Source: Thermotogae bacterium (GTDB taxonomy: Bacteria > Thermotogota > Thermotogae > Petrotogales > Kosmotogaceae). Taken from it: a stretch of DNA of 5,498 bases. Where the stretch lies: contig QNAR01000125.1 in NCBI GenBank assembly GCA_003643975.1, positions 1-5,498 of the forward strand, given 5' to 3'. Below, piece after piece: positions 1 through 5,449 of this stretch. Numbering within the stretch: position 1 is the first letter of the stretch; each line of letters starts with the position of its first letter. The notes under the pieces were generated by a model. It made no database searches, had not been told where the DNA came from, and was given only the letters and a program-made list of their open reading frames with translations. The translations under genes were made by a program, and so were the position numbers.

Positions 1-681
1 ATCGTTGAAGAGCGCTCAGAATGGAATAATCTAACCGAGGATGAGATTGTACATGCTCTTAAGGACTTTGAAGGCGAATATCTTCAAGTGCCTCCTGCTT
101 ATTCAGCAAAACGCCACAAAGGAAAAAGACTTTATCAGCTTGCCCGTGAAGGGAAGATAATTAACTTACCTCCAAAAAAAGTGAAAGTTTTTTCCATTAG
201 TAGTGTTGAAATAGACCTTGAAAGAGGTGAGGTTGCTTTTTGCGCAAGGGTCTCTTCTGGAACATACATACGATCATTGGTAATGGATGTAGGCTATCGA
301 TTGGGCTGTGGCGCTACTACTATTTATCTAAGGCGAACCAAAATCGGTAATTTCTCTGTACATGAAGCGATAATACCCGCGGAAATTTCAACCATTTCCC
401 TAAAAGAACCTGACGAAGTAATTTCTTCCTTTTTGCCATCGATTATTGTCAGTGAAGAGCATGGAAAAGCGGTCTTAAACGGTTGCCAAATTTGGCTCGA
501 AGGAATTATAGGCCTTGATGGGCAATTCAAAAAAGACGACTTGGTTAGGATAACAGATGAAAAGGGCAAGTTTCTTGCTATAGCTCAAGCAGAGAGGACC
601 TCAAGATTTATCAAGAAACTCCTTGAAAAAAAGGAAAACCAACGTGTAGCAAAACTTCTAAAGGTTATTGGTGATCAATGA
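1..681 (+). CDS. truB: tRNA pseudouridine(55) synthase TruB, 5'-truncated by window edge
   Basis: The open frame enters at base 1 and gives the last 226 residues; the N-terminus and the catalytic-Asp motif lie outside the window. TruB isomerises U55 to pseudouridine in the T-loop of tRNAs in the cytoplasm. Visible family marks, numbered from the first residue in the window, are QVPPAYSAKR (30-38) followed by GKRLYQLAREG, then the RNA-binding catalytic-domain core SSGTYIRSL (85-93) with LGCGA (101-105) and LRRTKIGNF (110-118). The C-terminal stretch (about 148-200, containing VLNG and DDLVRITDEKGKFLAIAQ) fits a small PUA domain that grips the tRNA acceptor/T-arm. The next base after the TGA stop is the A of the ribF ATG, so the two genes are surely cotranscribed; truB-ribF is a common bacterial gene order. 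Nothing looks broken in the visible part. Identification is confident; only the start is unknown. Confidence 0.95.
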   Translation: MVEERSEWNNLTEDEIVHALKDFEGEYLQVPPAYSAKRHKGKRLYQLAREGKIINLPPKKVKVFSISSVEIDLERGEVAFCARVSSGTYIRSLVMDVGYRLGCGATTIYLRRTKIGNFSVHEAIIPAEISTISLKEPDEVISSFLPSIIVSEEHGKAVLNGCQIWLEGIIGLDGQFKKDDLVRITDEKGKFLAIAQAERTSRFIKKLLEKKENQRVAKLLKVIGDQ

Positions 682-1593
682 ATGTTCGTGGCATGTATTG
701 GTACCTTTGATGGCGTTCATACAGGTCATAGGAAGATCATGGAAGAAACCGTTAAACTCGCTGCAAAATTGAAAGTTAATAGCGTTGCAATTTCCATGAT
801 TTATCCTTGGCAGTACTATTTTCCAAATTTTCCCGGGCTAATTTATCCGGTTTCTCAGCGAATTGAACTCATATTGAATATGGGCATAGATAATGTCATA
901 ACCGTTGATATGGCAGAAATCAAGGATATCGAACCGGAGGATTATGTGAAATCTCTTCTCTCGCAAGGACTCAAAGGGCTTGTTGTGGGAGAAGATTTTG
1001 TTTTTGGCAAACACGCTCGTGGAAACGTAGAAATGTTATTGAAAATGGCTGCTGAATATGGATTTGAATTAAGAGTAATTCCAAAGCAAACATATCAGTC
1101 AAGGCGAGTAAGCAGCAGCTGGATAAGAGAAACAATTGCCCAAGGCGACGTAAAAATGGCTTCAAAACTTCTTCAAAAGCCATATCATATATATGGTCGA
1201 GTTTATCGGGATCAAGGTCTGGGCAGCAAACTCGGGTTCCCCACAGCAAACATCTCACGGGGTGAGGACAAGCTTGTTCATCCAAGATCTGGTGTTTATA
1301 TCGTCAGATCAACGATTGAGGGCCAGACAGTCATCGGGTTATTAAATGTTGGCTTTCGACCATCTATCAATCCCTCCGAAGAAATTAAATACGAGGTTTA
1401 CTATTTGGACTTTGAAAAAAAGCTTTACAATAAAATTATAGGAATGGATTTGCTGGAATATTTAAGGCCAGAGTTGAAATTCGACACACTGAATGAACTG
1501 ATCAGTGCCATCAAAAGAGACGAAAAAATAGCCCGCACCTGGATTGTAAAGTTTAAATCAAAGCCAGGAAATCAGGAAATCGAGAATTGTTGA
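682..1593 (+). CDS. ribF: bifunctional riboflavin kinase / FAD synthetase RibF
   Basis: 303 residues, a usual length for prokaryotic FAD synthetases. It phosphorylates riboflavin to FMN and adenylylates FMN to FAD in the cytoplasm. The N-terminal nucleotidyltransferase half carries GTFDGVHTGH (7-16, the HxGH signature), VVGEDFVFGK (101-110) and SSSWIR (144-149). The C-terminal flavokinase half carries GFPTAN (185-190), LNVGFRPS (221-228) and KYEVYYLDF (236-244), whose Glu238 fits the family's catalytic base. The segment after the first beta-strands reads YPWQYYFPNFPG (41-52) where most bacteria have an FxPHP-like motif; as I recall, the Thermotoga maritima enzyme has a similar YPxxYFxPxFPG stretch, so this looks like a lineage variant and not damage. 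The start ATG directly abuts the truB stop, with GGTGA at 670-674 as a modest ribosome binding site, suggesting translational coupling. The last 36 bases overlap the convergent hydrolase gene. No clear terminator follows. Confidence 0.95.
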   Translation: MFVACIGTFDGVHTGHRKIMEETVKLAAKLKVNSVAISMIYPWQYYFPNFPGLIYPVSQRIELILNMGIDNVITVDMAEIKDIEPEDYVKSLLSQGLKGLVVGEDFVFGKHARGNVEMLLKMAAEYGFELRVIPKQTYQSRRVSSSWIRETIAQGDVKMASKLLQKPYHIYGRVYRDQGLGSKLGFPTANISRGEDKLVHPRSGVYIVRSTIEGQTVIGLLNVGFRPSINPSEEIKYEVYYLDFEKKLYNKIIGMDLLEYLRPELKFDTLNELISAIKRDEKIARTWIVKFKSKPGNQEIENC

Positions 1594-2346
1594 AAAATAC
1601 TTTTCTTTTACATCTAAATCCCTGTAAGGCTCATGTTTAGAACCCTCAAAGCACTTTATCTTCTTTTTGACGCTCAAAGCGTTGTAAAAATCCTCTATTG
1701 AAGCTGTGGACACAACCTCATCTTCTGAACCATAGGTCATCAGAATGGGACAGTCAATCCTTCCTATATCTTTCCATGAAAGGTTGATTTGCCTTTCGAG
1801 ATCAATGAAAAATCCTATTGAAATCCTATCGTGAACTGTGGGCTCCAGAGTGTAAAAACGGTTCACTTTATCATTTTTTGAGATCTTAGATGGGTCAATC
1901 CTGTTACTGAGCCTTAAAAAAGGAACAATGTAGGATAATGCTAGAAAACCGTGGTATAAGCTTTTCAGATCATCACGATAGGATTTCAAAGGCGGAGAAC
2001 TCAATATTGCAGCTTTAAAGAGAGTGGGGGACTGTTCAAGAAGTCTTATGGAAATCAAGCCACCGAGACTATGACCCATTAAAAAAAACGGCACATCAGG
2101 AGGTTCATTTTTAGCCATATTGGCGAGTGCTTCTATCCGTTTTATAGAATTGCTAAGCTTCTTTGCAGCACCATAGGGTACAGGGTCAACACCATGTCCT
2201 TCGTTATCGGTGGCATAAACGACAAAACCATGCTTACTGAGAAAACTGGCTAACTCTTCATAGCGGCCACTATGTTCGCCCAACCCATGTACGATGATAA
2301 TCTTACCCTTTACATTGCTTGAAGTTGTCCATTTTCGAATAAACAT
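1558..2346 (-). CDS. alpha/beta hydrolase, monoacylglycerol-lipase-like (Hydrolase_4 / S33 type)
   Basis: 262 residues, the normal size of a bacterial monoacylglycerol lipase or lysophospholipase. It opens with an oxyanion-hole segment HGLGEHSGRY (20-29), then DNEGHG (47-52, usually DxRGHG), the nucleophile elbow GHSLGG (91-96, Ser93), an acid segment YGSEDEVV (205-212, Asp209) and GSKHEPYRD (235-243, His238), so the Ser-Asp-His triad is complete. Residues about 120-175 form the variable cap that sets substrate choice. No signal peptide is seen, so it is probably cytoplasmic or loosely membrane-associated. Expected role (family knowledge): cleaving medium- or long-chain acyl esters such as monoacylglycerols; the true substrate cannot be read from sequence. 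The start is supported by GAGGGGG seven bases upstream and by a strong promoter. Its 3' end overlaps ribF by 36 bp in convergent orientation. It appears monocistronic. Confidence 0.88.
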   Translation of the reverse strand: MFIRKWTTSSNVKGKIIIVHGLGEHSGRYEELASFLSKHGFVVYATDNEGHGVDPVPYGAAKKLSNSIKRIEALANMAKNEPPDVPFFLMGHSLGGLISIRLLEQSPTLFKAAILSSPPLKSYRDDLKSLYHGFLALSYIVPFLRLSNRIDPSKISKNDKVNRFYTLEPTVHDRISIGFFIDLERQINLSWKDIGRIDCPILMTYGSEDEVVSTASIEDFYNALSVKKKIKCFEGSKHEPYRDLDVKEKYFSTILDFLISWL

Positions 2347-2379
2347 TCAGGTTCCCCCTCAAAATACCATGACATATTT

Positions 2380-2407
2380 ATTATACTTTCGAAAAAAAGA
2401 TTTTCAA
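2380..2407 (-). promoter_or_regulatory. sigma-A-like promoter of the alpha/beta hydrolase gene
   Basis: Read on the minus strand, TTGAAA (2407-2402) is followed by a 16-base spacer and a perfect TATAAT (2385-2380). The predicted transcription start near 2373 would give a leader of about 27 bases, containing the GAGGGGG ribosome binding site (2360-2354) seven bases before the ATG at 2346. It stands back to back with the tRNA-Glu promoter, with only nine bases between the two -35 boxes. Confidence 0.75.
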
Positions 2408-2416
2408 AACCGGGTG

Positions 2417-2445
2417 TTTACAAAACAAAATTGTTATGATACCAT
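2417..2445 (+). promoter_or_regulatory. probable promoter of tRNA-Glu (extended -10)
   Basis: TTTACA (2417-2422), a 17-base spacer ending in TGA, then TACCAT (2440-2445). The TG just upstream of the hexamer makes this an extended -10 element, which can offset the weaker hexamer. A start about seven bases downstream (near 2452) would leave only a few bases before the mature tRNA at 2456, so very little 5' trimming by RNase P. A TATGAT at 2435-2440 is closer to consensus but has no suitably placed -35. Confidence 0.55.
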
Positions 2446-2455
2446 AATTACGCTT

Positions 2456-2530
2456 GGCCCCATAGGATAACGGCTAGTCCACCGGATTCTCAGTCCGAAG
2501 GTCGGGGTTCGATTCCCCGTGGGGCTGCCA
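2456..2530 (+). tRNA. tRNA-Glu (anticodon CUC)
   Basis: A 75-base cloverleaf with an encoded CCA (2528-2530). The acceptor pairs 2456-2462 with 2520-2526, closing with a G1-U72 wobble; discriminator G2527. D-stem 2465-2468/2477-2480 with GG in the loop; anticodon arm 2482-2498 with loop 2487-2493 and anticodon CTC at 2489-2491; four-base variable region; T-arm 2503-2519 with loop TTCGATT. It reads GAG. The first anticodon-stem pair is a C-A mismatch (2482/2498). The four-base variable region is also found in other bacterial tRNA-Glu. It has its own promoter and an intrinsic terminator right behind it, so it forms a single-gene unit. Confidence 0.96.
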
Positions 2531-2531
2531 G

Positions 2532-2558
2532 AAAGCCCTTCTTGCGAAGGGCTTTTTT
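2532..2558 (+). terminator. intrinsic terminator of tRNA-Glu
   Basis: A ten-pair perfect stem, 2532-2541 with 2546-2555, a TTGC loop, and a run of six T (2553-2558). It starts two bases after the encoded CCA of tRNA-Glu. In the opposite direction the U-tract is poor, so it acts rightward. Confidence 0.9.
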
Positions 2559-2586
2559 GTTAAATAATATGAAGCCATATTCAAAT

Positions 2587-2613
2587 AAAAAAAGAGAGCC
2601 TAAGGCTCTCTTT
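2587..2613 (-). terminator. intrinsic terminator of tRNA-Ala (and of deoB read-through)
   Basis: Read on the minus strand, a ten-pair stem (2613-2604 with 2600-2591), a three-base loop, then a run of seven T in the transcript sense (2593-2587). It begins three bases after the tRNA-Ala CCA. No other terminator lies between deoB and this site, so it probably ends deoB transcripts as well. The plus-strand sense has only a short T run after the stem, so it mainly serves leftward transcription. Confidence 0.88.
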
Positions 2614-2615
2614 AT

Positions 2616-2691
2616 TGGTGGAGTCGATGGGATTCGAACCCACGACTTTCGCCTTGCGAAGGCGACGCGCTCCCGACTGCGCTACGACCCC
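2616..2691 (-). tRNA. tRNA-Ala (anticodon CGC)
   Basis: A 76-base cloverleaf on the minus strand with an encoded CCA. The acceptor GGGGTCG (2691-2685) pairs with 2626-2620 and includes the G3-U70 wobble that marks alanine tRNAs. The D-stem is GCGC/GCGC, the anticodon stem TCGCC/GGCGA, the loop TTCGCAA with anticodon CGC (2658-2656), the variable loop five bases, and the T-loop TTCGAAT. It reads GCG. Its promoter lies immediately upstream and overlaps the end of deoB; a terminator follows within three bases. All stems are intact. Confidence 0.97.
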
Positions 2692-2701
2692 ACGCAAAAT
2701 T

Positions 2702-2730
2702 ATTATAACTTACAGCCATAAAAAGGTCAA
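2702..2730 (-). promoter_or_regulatory. strong promoter of tRNA-Ala, overlapping the deoB stop codon
   Basis: Read on the minus strand, TTGACC (2730-2725), a 17-base spacer and a perfect TATAAT (2707-2702). The predicted start near 2695 is about four bases before the mature tRNA 5' end at 2691. The TGA inside the -35 box is the stop codon of deoB (2729-2727), so coding and promoter sequence share bases. Confidence 0.8.
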
Positions 2731-3896
2731 CGCAGTAGTTCTTTTTTGAAACTTGTTCCATTCTTCATTAAAGGGATATTGAAAAAATCCAAAACAGTTT
2801 GGCCAAGATCCGCAAAAGTCTCTCTTTCGCCGAGATTCACATTTTCTTTTAGTCTCTTCCCGTAAACCAGCAAAGGAACCTTTTCGCGGGAATGATCTGT
2901 TGAGGGCGTAGTTGGATCGCAACCATGATCGGCAGTGATAAAGAGTACATCTTCTGGTTCCATGGCGGCCATTATTTCAGGTAATCTCCGGTCAAACTCT
3001 TCCAGGGCTTTAGCATAACCAACAGGATTATTCCTGTGACCATATTTCATGTCGTAATCAACCAAATTCGTGAAGATGAGCCCTTTCTCTGCTGTTTTCA
3101 AATAACCAATAGTCTTATCAATACCATCGTTGTTGTCTTTTGTTTTGACATATTCGGTGATCCCATACCCATCATATATATCTCTGATCTTTCCCACAGC
3201 AAAAACGGGAATTCCTGCCTTTAGAAGACGCTCAAGTGCGATCTCGCCTTCAGGTGGAAGAGAATAATCGTGCCTGTTAGGTGTTCGGGTGTAATCTGGC
3301 CATGTTCCCACAAAAGGTCGTGCTATAACTCTTGCTACTTTGTAACCACTTCTATCCAAAATTCCTCTGGCTATCTCACAATATCTGTAAAGCTCGGGAA
3401 CCGGAATTATTTTCTCGTGAGCAGCTATCTGAAAAACGCTATCTGCTGAAGTGTAAACTATGAGCGCTCCTGTTTCTTCATGTACCTTTCCTAATTCCTT
3501 TATGATCTCTGTTCCAGACGCTGGTTTGTTTCCAATAACCTTTCTTCCCGTAGCATCTTCGAAGGGGTTTATTATCTCTTCCGGAAATCCATTTGGAAAC
3601 ATGTCAAAGGGTTTGTCAAGAATTATCCCCATAAATTCCCAATGACCTGTAGTTGTATCCTTTCCAGGGCTTTTCTCAAGCATTTTGCCATAAGCGCCAA
3701 TGGCTTTTTCCACTGGTGGAACTCCAAGAATATCGGTAAGGTTACCGAGGCCTAATCTTTGGCAGTTGGGCATATTCAATCCACCCACGGCTTTTGAAGT
3801 GTTCCCTAGAGTGTTAGAACCTACATCTCCATAAGCAGCCGCATCAGGCATTTCACCAGCGCCCACACTATCTAGAACTATAATTGTCGCTCGCAT
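2727..3896 (-). CDS. deoB: phosphopentomutase DeoB
   Basis: 389 residues from the chosen start, typical for bacterial phosphopentomutase of the alkaline-phosphatase superfamily. It interconverts ribose or deoxyribose 1-phosphate and 5-phosphate in cytoplasmic nucleoside salvage, using two Mn2+ ions. Metal-site and active-site residues line up with the Bacillus cereus enzyme at a constant offset of four: Asp9 (VLDSVGAG), Thr81 in GKDTTTGHWE as the likely phosphorylated residue, Asp282 and His287 (DYDMKYGHRNN), Asp323/His324 (TADHG) and His335 (TDHSRE). The cap domain sits between about 95 and 210. The frame is open 17 codons further upstream, but the ATG at 3896-3894 has GGGAGTGAT just before it and begins with the family's usual N-terminus. 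The gene stands alone, with no neighbouring deoC, deoD or pdp in the window. It probably reads through into tRNA-Ala. It diverges from the M48 protease gene. Confidence 0.95.
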   Translation of the reverse strand: MRATIIVLDSVGAGEMPDAAAYGDVGSNTLGNTSKAVGGLNMPNCQRLGLGNLTDILGVPPVEKAIGAYGKMLEKSPGKDTTTGHWEFMGIILDKPFDMFPNGFPEEIINPFEDATGRKVIGNKPASGTEIIKELGKVHEETGALIVYTSADSVFQIAAHEKIIPVPELYRYCEIARGILDRSGYKVARVIARPFVGTWPDYTRTPNRHDYSLPPEGEIALERLLKAGIPVFAVGKIRDIYDGYGITEYVKTKDNNDGIDKTIGYLKTAEKGLIFTNLVDYDMKYGHRNNPVGYAKALEEFDRRLPEIMAAMEPEDVLFITADHGCDPTTPSTDHSREKVPLLVYGKRLKENVNLGERETFADLGQTVLDFFNIPLMKNGTSFKKELLR

Positions 3897-3899
3897 TTC

Positions 3900-3908
3900 A
3901 TCACTCCC
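3900..3908 (-). promoter_or_regulatory. ribosome binding site that fixes the deoB start
   Basis: Minus-strand GGGAGTGAT ends three bases before ATG 3896-3894; its GGGAG core (3908-3904) is seven bases away. It matches the anti-Shine-Dalgarno well, whereas the upstream in-frame ATG at 3947 has no comparable purine block. It therefore argues for the 389-residue DeoB over a 406-residue form. Confidence 0.75.
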
Positions 3909-3988
3909 TTTTATTTCATCATTATTCTTAACATCAAATGTTACCACGCACCCCTTATAATTAGAAGTGAAAGATATAAAATCAGTTC
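3909..3988. promoter_or_regulatory. divergent intergenic region, deoB / M48 protease; promoters not resolved
   Basis: Both genes must be transcribed from this A+T-rich region. The best -10 lookalike for the protease is TATAAT at 3956-3961, but its nearest -35 lookalike, TTAACA (3928-3933), lies 22 bases away, too far for a normal spacer. A second option, TATAAA at 3975-3980, has no good -35. On the minus strand TATAAG (3960-3955) overlaps the same bases and could serve deoB, again without a clear -35. The region is surely regulatory, but individual elements are uncertain. Confidence 0.35.
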
Positions 3989-4001
3989 GGGAGGAAAAGA
4001 T

Positions 4002-5222
4002 ATGGCATTGCTTTTTGTGCTTATATTCATGGCTGTAAGGCTATTCAACATTTTCTTGAAAATTCTTAATCTGGTATATTCAACGGGGCAAAATGCAAAA
4101 GTGCCAGATTTTCTAACTTCAGAAATCGACGAAACGGAGTTTCAACAATTCAAGCGTTATAACAAGGAAAAGACTCTGCTCTCTATTTATTCAGACTTTT
4201 TTGACACAGTCATTACACTGTCATTCCTTTTCTTGATTTACAAGAAGCTGGAAGAGATTGTAAGCATTACCGAAAATCCCATTTATAATGGCATTCTATT
4301 TTTCGCTGCCATAGCTATTATTGATTTCATAATATCCCTTCCCTTCTCGTTATACGATAACTTCTCTATTGAAAAGCGATATGGTTTTAACACAATGACA
4401 CCTGGGCTGTATATAAGAGACTTGTTAAAATCGGTAGCATTGCTTGTAATTATAGCTGGTCCTTTACTTGCCGGTTCTCTGTGGATTCTATACAACATCA
4501 GTAATTGGTGGATTCCACTATCAATTGGAATATTGGCTGTGCAACTTCTCGCAGGCTGGATAGTCCCAACCTTTATCATGCCACTTTTCAACAAATTCAC
4601 TCCCCTTGAAAACGACACTCTAAGAGAAAGGCTCGAAACTATTGCTAAAAAGGCAGGATTTAAGGCTAAGAAAATATATGTAATGGATGCGTCAAAACGC
4701 TCAAAGCATTCCAATGCTTTCTTCACCGGGATAGGCAAAAGCAAAAAAATAGTGCTTTTCGATACTCTTTTGGATCGTTGCAATGAAGAAGAGATTGAGG
4801 CTGTTTTCGCCCATGAAGCGGGTCATTATGTCAATAAAGATGCAATCAAGAATATTGTTATGAGCTCTATGTTTTTAGTAGCCATAACTTACTTGCTTTG
4901 GTTATTTATGTGTAGCCAGCTTGTTCAGGATTATTTTGGTGTACATGAAAAATATACTGTACTATTGTATGGAATGATATTCATCGGAGCTCTTTTCTCT
5001 CTGGGACGTGGTTTTCTCAACGCTTACAGCAGGAAAGTAGAATTTAGGGCTGACAGGTATGCCGCTGAAGTGACTGGCAAGCCCAATAATCTTGTTAGCG
5101 CTCTGAAAAAGATCTACAAGTCAAATATGTCTAACCTAAATCCACATCCTCTTTATGCTTTTTTTAACTACTCGCATCCAACTCTTGATGAGCGTATAAG
5201 AGAGCTACTAAAATTTAAATAG
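4002..5222 (+). CDS. M48-family membrane zinc metalloprotease, Ste24 / CAAX prenyl protease 1 type
   Basis: 406 residues, full length for a bacterial Ste24-like protein. It has the zinc-protease motif HEAGH (271-275), the third ligand Glu347 in EFRAD, and the Ste24-type flanks FSIEKRYGFN (121-130), RSKHSNAFFTG (233-243) and YSHPTLDERI (390-399). Hydrophobic segments near 4-24, 66-84, 94-116, 142-168, 172-196, 286-306 and 320-338 indicate a polytopic inner-membrane protein with the active site in or near the membrane. In eukaryotes the family trims prenylated CAAX proteins; bacteria generally lack that modification, so the likely role here is membrane-protein quality control or cutting of hydrophobic peptides (inference). 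HtpX is a related but shorter family, about 290 residues, without this N-terminal domain. GGGAGG (3989-3994) lies seven bases before the ATG. It is divergent from deoB. No terminator is visible after it; a repeat tract follows within nine bases of the stop. Confidence 0.92.
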   Translation: MALLFVLIFMAVRLFNIFLKILNLVYSTGQNAKVPDFLTSEIDETEFQQFKRYNKEKTLLSIYSDFFDTVITLSFLFLIYKKLEEIVSITENPIYNGILFFAAIAIIDFIISLPFSLYDNFSIEKRYGFNTMTPGLYIRDLLKSVALLVIIAGPLLAGSLWILYNISNWWIPLSIGILAVQLLAGWIVPTFIMPLFNKFTPLENDTLRERLETIAKKAGFKAKKIYVMDASKRSKHSNAFFTGIGKSKKIVLFDTLLDRCNEEEIEAVFAHEAGHYVNKDAIKNIVMSSMFLVAITYLLWLFMCSQLVQDYFGVHEKYTVLLYGMIFIGALFSLGRGFLNAYSRKVEFRADRYAAEVTGKPNNLVSALKKIYKSNMSNLNPHPLYAFFNYSHPTLDERIRELLKFK

Positions 5223-5230
5223 AGCTTCTG

Positions 5231-5384
5231 GAGCCGAGTTACGAGAGTCAAAGAACCGAGAATTCGAGATCCGAGAATCCGAGAAATCGAGATTAAGAGC
5301 CGAGTTGCGAGAGCCAAAGAACCGAGAATCCGAGAGCCGAGAAGCGAGATCAAGAGCCGAGTTACGAGTTGCGAGTTACGAGAG
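5231..5384. repeat. degenerate CGAG-core short tandem repeat tract with 57-66-bp higher-order copies
   Basis: The four-base core CGAG occurs 17 times in about 150 bases. Successive cores are spaced 7, 15, 8, 7, 8, 8, 13, 7, 15, 8, 7, 7, 13, 7, 7 and 7 bases apart, so the unit is a 7-8-mer such as CCGAGAA or ACGAGTT, and the gaps of 13 and 15 are two units with one decayed core. A higher-order copy starts with GAGCCGAGTT at 5231, 5297 and (partly) 5354. The first 39 bases of the first two copies match at 36 positions by my count, and the second copy lacks about nine bases, one short unit. The plus strand is strongly purine-rich. Spacers are too short and uneven for CRISPR. No function is known to me; it may be an expanding microsatellite-like element. 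Confidence 0.85.
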
Positions 5385-5385
5385 C

Positions 5386-5401
5386 AATTGCGTTAGCAAT
5401 T
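5386..5401. repeat. small inverted repeat AATTGC-GTTA-GCAATT
   Basis: Six perfect pairs around a four-base loop, just after the CGAG tract. No T run follows on either strand, so it does not look like an intrinsic terminator. It could be a minor hairpin or chance. Confidence 0.4.
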
Positions 5402-5422
5402 CATAGCGCGTTTTAGCAACAC

Positions 5423-5436
5423 GGGTCTTGGGTCTT
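5423..5436. repeat. two tandem copies of GGGTCTT
   Basis: Two identical 7-mers (5423-5429 and 5430-5436) followed by GG, as if a third copy began. They lie 13 bases from the inferred intron boundary. The unit length matches the 7-base spacing of the CGAG tract, but the sequence is different and pyrimidine-richer on this strand. Confidence 0.6.
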
Positions 5437-5449
5437 GGTATAGTTTTTG

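Noticed and set aside
971..1285. 104-codon minus-strand frame inside ribF
   Set aside because: It lies antisense to the conserved RibF kinase/nucleotidyltransferase core; a Cys/Leu-rich translation without family features marks it as a shadow frame.
2541..2662. Identical 10-mer CTTGCGAAGG in the tRNA-Glu terminator (2541-2550) and in the tRNA-Ala anticodon arm (2653-2662)
   Set aside because: Both are hairpin tips with self-complementary flanks, so a shared 10-mer is likely coincidence; the sequences differ directly outside it.
2616..2730. tRNA-Ala as an integration (att) site
   Set aside because: No integrase gene or displaced copy of the tRNA 3' end is seen in the window.
3897..3947. Longer DeoB with 17 extra N-terminal residues
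   Set aside because: The upstream ATG lacks a good ribosome binding site, the extra residues are not family-like, and a strong site lies just before the ATG at 3896.
4283..4783. 166-codon minus-strand frame inside the M48 gene
   Set aside because: It is antisense to strongly conserved Ste24 motifs and shows no domain, promoter or ribosome binding site of its own.
5168..5353. Minus-strand 61-codon open frame over the repeat tract, with LGSRILGSL-like repeats
   Set aside because: The repeated residues simply reflect the tandem DNA repeat, whose 66-bp spacing keeps the frame. It overlaps the protease 3' end and has no ribosome binding site or family resemblance.
5231..5384. CRISPR array
   Set aside because: Units are 7-8 bases with no 30-40-base unique spacers, and no cas gene is present.
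5386..5401. Terminator for the M48 protease gene
   Set aside because: The six-pair hairpin has no following T run and lies more than 160 bases after the stop codon.
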